Under the pieces are notes generated by a model that did no database searches, was not told the origin of the DNA, and worked only from the letters and a program-made list of their open reading frames with translations. Source: Brachionus koreanus (lineage: Eukaryota > Rotifera > Eurotatoria > Ploima > Brachionidae). Taken from it: a stretch of DNA of 60,355 nucleotides. Of the stretch, positions 1-10,100 are shown one piece after another. The DNA lies in NCBI GenBank assembly GCA_016987375.1, contig PJRA01000555.1, positions 529,150 through 589,504 of the forward strand, in the 5' to 3' direction. The translations under genes and the position numbers were made by a program. Position 1 is the first letter of the stretch. Each line of letters opens with the position of its first letter.

Positions 1-469
1 TTAATATCAAAATTTTTAGATAATAAAAACCGTTTTTTAGAATTTTATTTATATGTGGTAAAAATCAAGTTTCAATTTTTCAAAAAGGGGTCTAAAAAAC
101 CCCTCGGGCGTTCTAGTGTTAAAATATATAGAGTATAATGGTTTTTATTTTGAAAATTTGAAGTTTACTTTTGCTTTTTCTTAGTTATAATTAAAGGAAA
201 GTTAAACAAAAACATGAATCGGATTTTTCTGTAGACTTTAACTTTATTTGTTTCGGCTTGGCCTTGCTGAATATTAATTTCAGATTGAGACAAAAAATTT
301 TTTTAATCTTACTTTTCGCTATTTTTTAAATAACCAACTCAAGTCCAAGAATTTCAGCTCTTATTCTGTCCTATGCTTGAACGGTCTCAAAAACAAAATA
401 CTTTTATATCAGATTTATACCAAGATGTTGATTTTAAAATTTTTCTAGAATATGTTTTTTTTTTAATAG
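1..469 (+). other. Intron or upstream noncoding DNA of the multicopper oxidase gene
   Basis: No coding exon could be recognised here. The stretch is AT-rich and ends in a run of T followed by AATAG at 465-469, a good 3' splice acceptor directly before the first codon of the oxidase exon. It is therefore most likely the end of an intron whose 5' exons lie outside the window. Confidence 0.6.
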
Positions 470-1768
470 GATGGCTTATTTGGACCACTAATCATCAGAG
501 ACACTAAATACCAAAAATTAGACTTGTATGATTTTGACATGAAGGAGCATTATATAATTCTAAACGAATGGCACAAATATCCACTATTGAGCATATATGG
601 ATCTTATGTTCATTCAGGCTATTTCGGCACTGAATATTCAATTTTAATAAATGGGAAAGGAGCTTTTCCTGATCAGCCTGATACCTTAGTCCCATTGGAA
701 ACGTTTCATGTCAAACATGGATTTCGTTACAGATTTAGGTTGATTAGTAGTGCTGCTGAAAATTGTATCATGAAGGTTTCAATAGATGAACACCGCATGA
801 CCATAATAGAGGCCGATGGACATCCAATCGAACCTGTTAAGGTGGACTTTCTAGTTTTGTTGGTTGGTGAAAGATATGACTTTGTTTTGGAAGCCAACAA
901 GAGACCTGCAGACTACTGGATCAAAGTTAAAGGTGAAGGTAATTGTGGCTTTAACAAAATCTATCAAAAAGCAATTCTTAGATACAATGACTCGTTTTCA
1001 CAAGAGAAACTTAATTCATCAGTGTCATTGAAATATGAAGATAGTGATAGAAATGGTTCTGGTTTTAGCTCTGTTTTAAAAAATTTACCAAACATGAAAA
1101 ATTATTTGGACTTGAAATCAAATACAAGTGATGAAAATGGTTTCGATAAGATTATTAGCCGAGAGCCGGACACAGTTTTGTATCTTAACTTTGATTTGAA
1201 GCCGCTTGATGATCCAGAATTTCACAATGCACAAAAGTATTCGTTTAACAATTCACTGAACACTTGGCACTCATCAGTCATAAACAACATAAAATTTGAG
1301 ACTCCATCGAAACCAATATTGCAACACTGGAACAAAATGGTTAAACAATTGAATATATGCAATGAAACAAAAACACCTTGTGGCAGAGATAAAAACTTTT
1401 GTGAATGCACACATTACATTGAGCTAAAATTAAACCAACTTGTTGAGCTTGTGATGATTGATGGAAATGGTTTTTTCGAAAAGCATTCAATTTATATACA
1501 CGGTCACGATTTTGCCATAGTTGGAATGAAAAAACTAAAAGAAAAAAGAGGTCAAAATTTGACAAACGATGAAGTAAAAAGGCTGGATTTATTGGGAAAA
1601 TTGGAGCGTAACTTTGTCAGACCAGTGATAAAAGACACCGTCTCAATACCGACTGGTGGATACACAATTGTAAGATTTGTTGCAGACAATCCTGGTTTTT
1701 GGATGCTTCATTGTCATCTTGATACTCATTCGGATCCTGGTATGGCTATTTTGATAAGAACCATATAA
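470..1768 (+). CDS. Multicopper oxidase (laccase-like), C-terminal exon, 5' partial
   Basis: Multicopper oxidases oxidise phenols, metals or similar substrates at a type 1 copper and reduce O2 to water at a trinuclear copper cluster. The exon opens in phase 0 after the acceptor at 467-469 and reads DGLFGPLIIRD, the family block that follows the second HxH motif (itself in a missing upstream exon). Next comes the cupredoxin 2 domain (GERYDFVLEA near residue 127). Near the C-terminus are the third copper motif IHGHDF and the fourth motif HCHLDTHSDPGM, giving the trinuclear histidines, the Cys-His type 1 site and an axial Met. The stop is at 1766-1768, with AATAAA-type signals just after it. The 432 residues seen are about two thirds of a usual laccase. 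Substrate (phenols or iron) cannot be told from this exon. It is on the opposite strand to the NOS gene and about 2.3 kb from it. Confidence 0.9.
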   Translation, partial: DGLFGPLIIRDTKYQKLDLYDFDMKEHYIILNEWHKYPLLSIYGSYVHSGYFGTEYSILINGKGAFPDQPDTLVPLETFHVKHGFRYRFRLISSAAENCIMKVSIDEHRMTIIEADGHPIEPVKVDFLVLLVGERYDFVLEANKRPADYWIKVKGEGNCGFNKIYQKAILRYNDSFSQEKLNSSVSLKYEDSDRNGSGFSSVLKNLPNMKNYLDLKSNTSDENGFDKIISREPDTVLYLNFDLKPLDDPEFHNAQKYSFNNSLNTWHSSVINNIKFETPSKPILQHWNKMVKQLNICNETKTPCGRDKNFCECTHYIELKLNQLVELVMIDGNGFFEKHSIYIHGHDFAIVGMKKLKEKRGQNLTNDEVKRLDLLGKLERNFVRPVIKDTVSIPTGGYTIVRFVADNPGFWMLHCHLDTHSDPGMAILIRTI

Positions 1769-2660
1769 ATTAAATTAATGAATAAATTTTTATTATTTAA
1801 CTTTTTGAATAAATAAATAATGAAATATTTATATTTGTTTTACGTAAAAGTCTAAGCTTAAAAATAATCGAAACATTAGCCAATTTAAAGTGCTAAAATC
1901 GGCCAATATTGTTTGCCAGGAATGACGAGCATTTAAAGCAGACAAACACACTAATGAAACACAAATACTTCACTATTCTAAATAATAAAATTTTGAACGT
2001 AAATCGTCAATAGACTATTTACACACACACACACAAAAATCTATATGTAATAAAAATTAATCAACACTCACTAATTAAAAATGTTTATATTTATTTATTA
2101 AAATGTAAAAAAATTAATTTTTTTTTAATTGAATTCTATTCGAACGATTTTCGACCAAGGAGCTAAGGAGACCATTCAGCAACAATGGAAACTTTCCAAG
2201 ATAAATGTTTAATTTTAATTTAAAAAGCTTTTGTCAATTCTTTAAGCATTTTTCTATAAGTCCCGTTTTCTATATTTCCTAAGCATTTCTCAATCGATTC
2301 ACTAATATCATTAGACTCTTTCTTCACTAGATCCTTTTTTTTTAATTCTACAAATTTAATTATTTTTAGAACCTCAATTTGATCTTCTACACATCTCTAT
2401 TGATTTGTTACTAAGTTCTTCTTTTTTAATTAAACTATTTTCAAACGCTCTAAAAATTCCCAATGTGAGTTTATTAATTAGGAGTCTTTTTACGAATGCA
2501 AGTTTTCCTTTCAATAGATTTTTATTTAAAATGTTTATATTAAACTAAACATTAATTTATGTTATTAATTTGAATAATGGCATAGTTTTTCGTTAGGAAA
2601 TAAATTTTTTTTAGTAGATGATTTTATTTAAAAAAGAAGATTAATAAATAGCGTAAATAA
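1769..2660. other. Intergenic DNA after the oxidase gene
   Basis: No gene is visible. Polyadenylation-type AATAAA motifs occur within 40 bases of the oxidase stop, and a short CA microsatellite lies near 2020-2034. The rest is low-complexity AT-rich sequence. Confidence 0.6.
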
Positions 2661-2825
2661 TAAAATAGGGTAATTATAAATGTGGTTAATTTGGTTACGA
2701 AATTTTGTTTTTCAATTTTTGACGGTTCCAAACCAATAAATTCTTATTTTACGACGTCTTTACTCAAAAATTGAAATACAAAATTTCCTAACCAAATTAA
2801 CCACATTTATATTTACCCCATTTTA
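2661..2825. mobile_element. Foldback MITE-like element, about 165 bp
   Basis: Two arms of about 60 bases are inverted copies of each other (2661-2722 and 2763-2825), both containing AATGTGGTTAATTTGGTTA on one strand or the other. They are separated by about 40 bases, and the ends read TAAAATAGGGTAA and TTACCCCATTTTA. There is no coding capacity. This is the structure of a non-autonomous inverted-repeat element; the superfamily is not assignable from the sequence. Confidence 0.6.
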
Positions 2826-3395
2826 CGTTAGGAGACAATATTTATTGTCAAAAGATAAAAATAATATATTTTTATTCGAATTTAGATGATTTTGACAGTT
2901 CAACTTCATAAATTAATCAATTTAATTTCTTAATTGCGTAACTTATCAAACTATACATTCTTGATTTACTATTTAATTCCTTGTTTCTCATATTATACTT
3001 TGAAAAAAAAAAAATGTCTGAAGCTTTCTCAACTCTTATGAGTCAATAATCAGGAAAATCAATTTAATAGTGCTGATAAATGATGTTGAAGACAAAGAAG
3101 AAACTAAATCTAAGCGCAGAATTAACGACGAATACACAACTTATGATAACATTTCAATTACTAAGTTTGTTTTTTGATGATGAGTTTTTTAATTATATAT
3201 GTTAAATAAAATAAATATCTTTTATTAAAAACTTCTATCTACTTCTATTTGATTATATCCATTTTTAATTAAAAAAAAACTCCTAAAAAGAATATAATCT
3301 TTGAATAATATCGCTTAATGACATTCTAATTGAAATCAATAAGCTATTATTATTATTTGACAAAAAAACTTGTATAGACCTCATAGATCTAAATT
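2826..3395. other. Intergenic DNA
   Basis: AT-rich sequence with no recognisable gene, RNA or repeat. Confidence 0.5.
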
Positions 3396-3540
3396 TAACG
3401 TAATTTTCCGAATTTAGTGACATGTCTTTAAAATAGAGTACTCTATTTTAGTGACACGCTGTTATAACATGTAAAAGATTTTTTGTGACATGTCATTAAA
3501 TATTTTAGTGACATGTCACTAAATTCGGATGATTACGTTA
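3396..3540. mobile_element. MITE with about 30-bp terminal inverted repeats and TA flanks
   Basis: The left end reads TAACGTAATTTTCCGAATTT and the right end is its near-perfect inverted copy. The inner CCGAATTTAGTGACATGTC is repeated perfectly inverted at the right end. TA is present on both sides of ACGT..ACGT, as expected for a Tc1/mariner-type TA target duplication. AGTGACATGTC also recurs inside, so the element can fold on itself. It has no coding capacity. Confidence 0.6.
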
Positions 3541-4113
3541 TAAAAAAAATAATTTGAAAATTAAATAAAATAAATATTAAAGTAATTCAATTTGACAAAC
3601 TCAATTTTGGTTTTTTAACGACGAATTTAAATATTCAATAAATGCCATACACACTCAACATAAATAAAAACTTAACACTTTATCTTAATCTCTTTAATTC
3701 CTCTTATTTTTTGATAAAATACAACACGGATTTCATTTGTAATTATGTAAAAATGCTTATTTTGGATAATAAAAATGCAAAATTTGAGAGAAAATTGTTT
3801 TTTTAATTCAAAAAATTATTTATTCTAATTTAAACCTTTGGCATACTTTTTAGTAAGTAAATTGGACCAAGGAAGATGGTAGCCTTATTAATGTTCCAAG
3901 TAAAGACAATTTTTTGCTAGTAGCGGTGAAAAAAGATCAAGAAAATAAGTGTCAAATTAAATTTTTTTTATTCTGGATTATCTACTAAAAAAAAAATTTT
4001 TAATGACAAAAATTTAATACTAGTTTTTTTTCTATGTTTAATTGTATAAATTATAAAAAAAGTTTAACCTTTATTAAAAAATTATTAGTTTTTTACTCAG
4101 TTAATTAATTAGT
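3541..4113. other. Intergenic DNA between MITE and NOS 3' end
   Basis: No gene recognised. It lies downstream of the NOS stop codon (the gene runs on the minus strand), so it includes the NOS 3' untranslated region. Confidence 0.5.
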
Positions 4114-7100
4114 TTATGAGTTGAATATATCTTCGTTGTATCTATTGTCTTTTTTTAAGTTAGTGACAAATTCATCTACTTTTTGACTATTCATTTGCTC
4201 AGAAAAGATATCTTTAAGCTTTTGTTTAACTTCGTTCGCCATATGTGATCTACCGCACACATAAATATGAGCATTTTTGTTTATCACAAGTTCTCTAATT
4301 TTATTTGAATGTTGGACAAGTTTTTCTTGAACATACTTCTTGATTGAAAAAATCTTTAAAAAAAAATATTTATTCTAATCTAAAGCTACTAACTTTAGGG
4401 AAATTTTTGTCTCTACTAAAAGCCACATGAAATTCAGTTAGGACGTTTGTTTTTTTCAAAAATTCAAGTTCATCTCTGTACAAGAAATCTTTTTCTTTAT
4501 CTCTACAACCATAAAACAGAATAAAATGGCCTAATTTTTCACCAATGGTCACTTTTTGATGATCAATCTGTCTCTGCTGCCAAAAGCTTCTGAACGGCGC
4601 AATCCCAGTTCCTGTCCCAATCATTATAATCGGTGTAGACAAATCTTTTGGCAAAATAAATTTATTTGATCTTTTAGATAAATTAAATTTAAGCTTATTT
4701 ATTTAATTTTATTTATTTTTTTTTATTACTGAATTATCTCAGCTGGAATCAACATTCCAATCGGAGCATCAGCCATGAATTTTGTACATAAGCCATAATG
4801 ACTTGACTCAAATTTTGACACGTTTTTCAAAACACCAAATGTAATATCCACTTCCCTTTTGTTTTTTGATAAGCATGAGCTGATACTGTAAAATCTTGAG
4901 CTCAAATGGGGTAAAACTGCAAGCAGCGAATTAAAATCAGGATTGACTGAAAAAAATGATTTCAATAAATCAACCAAATTGGGATAGTCTGCTTTCCATG
5001 TCTCATATGCTTTCCAGTCTGTTGCCAATTTGTTTAAATTTTCTCTATCTTTTTCATTCAAAGCTTGTAATGCTAGAACTCTGCAGCCTTCTTGTGACAA
5101 CGGCTTGGCAATGTCGAAATAATGAGTCAACGCTTGTCGAATTGACATTGCTGGATATTTTTTGTCACTCAACCATAATTCACTAACATCTAAAATAATA
5201 TTTAAGAAAAAATTTCTTTTCTCAATTTCCATTAATGTTTGCTATTTGCCAACTATTCCTTTTTTTAATCTAATTACATGTATCCAAAATATAAGTTTTA
5301 CTAATCCAACAAATTAAAGTAAATTAGCTCCAAAAATTGACTAGTTTACTTAAATTTTTTATTTTTTGAATGTATTATGGTCATGCGTTTTATGAGTATT
5401 TTTTTTCCTAAGGACATTTTGAACCTGAAAATCTAACATTGATTTTTCATGTTTTTTAAAAAACCATTATGATATTTGAAAATACATTATAGTGCACTTG
5501 ATTTTTAATTTTTAAATTAAGTCCTCTTTGGGTACTAGGGGCCCGAAGTTGACTAACTCAAAAAAGTTAATAGTATTCAAATTCATATAACTAATGAATA
5601 CAAAAGCTTGATTTAATAATCGATCCCTCTATTGATAGCTGAGACTATCAGCTAAAATAGTATAATATATAATCATAGTTATTATAATTATTTTTGGTCC
5701 AGTAATACACAAAAATAAGAAAAATCGACTTTTTTAGAATTCAAAGTTGAGTTTTGATTTTTTCCCTTAATTTTTACAATAAGATCGACCACGATTCTGA
5801 AAGCGCATCAAAAACTTTACAAACTGACAAATTTTCAGCTCTCTCTTTTGTTTCCTTCAAAATCTGCTTGAGTTAAAAGTTAAAAATTAAACAAATTTAG
5901 CAAATTTTTTCAAAAAATTTTATTTTAGTTTATTTAAATCTAGAGAATAATCGTATTTTAATTATTTTCACCTAATTTTAATCTTGCAGCATCTAAACAT
6001 AAAGAGGTTATTTTTGCCTTATTGTTTGTACTTAACTTGTTTTCATAAACTTCCAAACCAAAATACCATATAACACTTGCTTATAAAAGTTAAAATGAAT
6101 TAAAAACATGCAAGTCAAACAATATGTTCAGTTTTTATTGAATATGACGTATCAAATGAAAAAGATCCTATAAAATCATGGTATTGTGATTGTAAAGTGG
6201 GTTCAAGAACTGTAGGATGTTGCTCACATAAAGCAAGTGTTATATCAAAATGTCCTTTTCTAAGTCCTTTTTTATTTGGGCATATCCTGTTTTTATTCCA
6301 AAGCTAGTAAGAGAGAGATTCAAATTAATCGTCAAAAGACAGTAAACATAATCATTGAATGCTACAAAAATGGCAATTTAAAATAAACTAAAAGAAAACC
6401 TGCTATACAACATCACCAGAGTGGGGTTTCTGAAAAATTACGAGAAAACATATGCAATGAAAATAAAGATCGAGAACTCCCAAATTCTCCTCGAGCCAAA
6501 TCTAACATTCCTTGGTATAAAATCCCGAAATAAACTAAAGTACAAAATCCCCTTGAAACAAAATTTAATTTAATGATGATGTATCATTTCATAGAAAATG
6601 AAAAAAATCAGACAAAATTCGTAGAATAACATAATTATAGAAAAATTATTAATAGGAATTTTTTCCATAGAATTTTTTTTTCATAGACATACAAAATAAT
6701 AGAACTATTCAAATTGGAACAAAATAGCATGGAAGCTGATCTTATTTGCTTTTTTAGCGGAAAGCAACTCAAATCGTTAAATTTCAAAGTTTTACAACGC
6801 GAGACAGAAATAAAATCTTTGGTTGAAATATAAAAGTTGTCATTTAGAACAGAGTTTAGATAGATTTGCGAGAATAATAACTAAAAAATGTACAAAAAAA
6901 TTAACTTATTAATTCTTTGCTTTATTCAATTATATTATTCTATCAAAGTTATTCTATTAATTAATTATTCTACGAAAATAAAATTCTTTAATTTGAACGT
7001 CCACCAATTTAATAATTTCCTAAATTATTTTGAGACACTTAATAAGCTTAAACTTTTAACTGTCTCGAATCGATTTTTTACCTTCTTTAATCAGTTATTC

Positions 7101-10100
7101 CTCAGCTTATCAACTGATGAACAAAGATAAGTAATAATTATACTTGTCACGTATCTCAGAAGCTGGACGCTTCGAAGTGCTGACAGATACATTTAACACT
7201 AAGCTTACATCTTGACTTAATTATAAGACTTGACTTAATTATGTGTTCTGTACACGAGCATATAGGTATAAATAAGGATTCCATTCTTAGACTTTCAGAA
7301 CGTTAAATTATCTTAATATAGCTTTTAAAGATTAAATATTATATCTACTATTAACCGGTTACAGATTTTTTGAATTGAACGAAAGATATGTAGTGGGAGG
7401 ACTGCGTCATTCTGTTTAATATTTAAAAGTTTTGTACCTCTCATCACTTACAATTTATCTATTTTAATTGTCTTTTATATTATTTAACTTTTTTCTCTTT
7501 TTTCTTAGCCTTATTTAACTTATCTTTAGCATGACTTCCCCAATTTTGGGGCAAAAAACTTTTGAAACATCTTACGAAATTTAACAAGCTTTCAATGATT
7601 ACTGCAAAGAATTATTTACAATGTGGACAACCTAGAGCAGTGTTTAAGAAGAATCGAGGTGAATATAATCTTAAATAGGGACATATAAAGTGCATACACT
7701 ATAGTAAAACAACCAATGACATCAATTCAAAAAGTACTGGTCATAACAATCATATGTAGCCCTGTTTAAAGACTAGCAGGCAAATTTAGTCATATATTTT
7801 TTTTTCAAATTTTACTTGTTGACAAATTTTCGTCCAATACTTCCAACCTAATTATTTCATCAAAATCTGAACTGTTATTCAATCTGGATAGAATAAAGTC
7901 AACATTTTCTCTTGAATTTTGTCCAAATATTTCAATATGATTTCCAGGCGAATAATTTATATCACAGTCTATTGATCTAAGCTTTACTCTTAAAATAGGT
8001 TCACTTGACAAAAGAATTTAAAGTAAATGCATACAAATTGATAGTCTAAGTTACTTATTTGGTTGATGACCAATTATTTCTTTTTCAACAATCTCGAATG
8101 GTCTAAGATTTTTCTCAAAAATGCTTGACAAAATTGTCCAAATGTTTTTAGCCATTTGTTTACTATCACTAAATGGAAATGAACGCAGTTTTAATTTTTT
8201 GCCCTTAAGAAGCTTAGAATCGAAAATTTCTTTTATTTCATTTTCAGTTATTTTAAGTTTTGTCCTAAATTCTTTAATTGATTCCTGGTATGACAAAAAT
8301 AACATTAAATTTTTTTTTTAATTTCAAATTCTTCTGAAAAATACATTTAAAGCGTTTTTTAACCAAAAGAGCATTTTTTCTTCTTCATTGTCCATTTGAT
8401 CAGCTATAACCATCGGATATATCTCTTTGAGACCAAGTTTATTGAAAAATGAAATTATAAGTTTAGGAAATGCTCCAAAATTGTCTCCATAGCTAGTATC
8501 ACCTAGTCCAAGTATACTAAATCTAACTTTTGAATATTCACCATTAACAATAAAGTCATTTTTCCTTGCATGAAAAAAATAAATAAAACAATTTTTTTTC
8601 TCTTTGTAACTTATACTTATTTATATTATTAGTATTAAATTGTATGATAAAGTCTTCTAAATTTTTTCCATTAATAGGTGAATCACCATTGCCTGTTGTG
8701 CTTGTTATTAGTAAAACTAGCTCCTCATTTATCAGATTTCTTAGATTGTAGTCGTTCAATACCATAATCTTTGAATTTCAGTTTATTAATTAAAAATTAA
8801 AAAAATGAGCTAATCTGTTAGAATTACTTTAGAAAAATAAAGAATGAAATTAAAAAAAAAGACAAATTTCATTTTTCAAAATTGATCATTAACATTCTAA
8901 ATGCGCAATTGAATTTCAATTAATTTTTAGAAATTACAATCGTATTTCAAAAGTCTAAAAATAAAGCTTTAAAATGTTACCATATATCTAAAATTTGCGA
9001 TGAAATTTAATTGCGCATTTAAAATTTTTTGATCATTTTAGAAAAATGAAATTTGATCAAAAATTTTACTTTGCCGTTTATTTGTATGTAGAATTATTTA
9101 AATCTATTAATTAATTGTTGTAAAACAAAATCAAGTAAATCACATTTAAATAGCTCATTAATTTGTCTATTATCTATTTTATTAATAAATGCAATTAAGA
9201 AATTGCTTACTTTGGTGTTGAATACTTTGCTGAACAATTTAAAAGTTTGATTTGAGAAATTTTCAGACTTTCCAGTTTGACTGGCGTATAAAATGGAACA
9301 TTTTGGTCTAATTTTCTTTTTCTTATTGAATGATATCAAAAATGGAACCAAACTTTTCATTAAAGTCTTAAATTTAATTGACTTTCTAGCTAATCTTGGC
9401 AATTCCTTAAATAATAAAAAATATATAAATAAAAAATTGTCATTTTTGATAAATTTCAAATTAACTTGATATTCAAAATAGGGTTTAATAATATAGTTTA
9501 GCATTTCCAAACCGAAAATTGGAGTAATATGGGCAGACATTGAAGGATTAATCCAAACCCAATCGGAAGGCGTTCCACCTCTCAATCTCATTTCGTTTTC
9601 CCAATGTTTAACAAAAGACTCGGACGCAGTATGAAGATCCACAATAGTAACTCCAGCTTTATTGAAGGAATACAATATGGCCTTGTTAGTTTCAAGCAAA
9701 ACTTCATCTTTCCAAAGTGTCACATTAGCACTGGTGTCCAAGTCCAAGGCCCTAGCAATTACTTTGAGCTTGTCGTATCGATTTGGTTCGGTCAAGTCAC
9801 GGCCAATCTCTGTGTTCATGTACCAACCATTGAATGCTACACAATTGAAGTAGATGCCGCCCGCATCCAAACACATTCCAGACACAGCTGGAACTGCAAA
9901 CCATTTTAAGTTTAATTCTTTAAAGTTTTCGTATCTAAAATTTAATTAGATATTAATGTGAATTATTTTTGGTTCTTTATTTGAGAAAATATTTTAATGT
10001 TATTGTGAATAAAGTTTTACTTATTTTCATTGCACTTTTTCTTTAAATGTTTATTAGAAAGTTTAGTAATACAATTTTTTTCAAAACATTTTACAAATCT

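Noticed and set aside
1222..1565. Minus-strand frames across the multicopper oxidase
   Set aside because: Shadows of the plus-strand exon, which has the copper motifs.
9604..9909. Plus-strand 101-codon frame over NOS exon 5 (also 20690-20995)
   Set aside because: Antisense shadow of the strongly conserved NOS oxygenase exon; it is identical in both copies only because the exon is.
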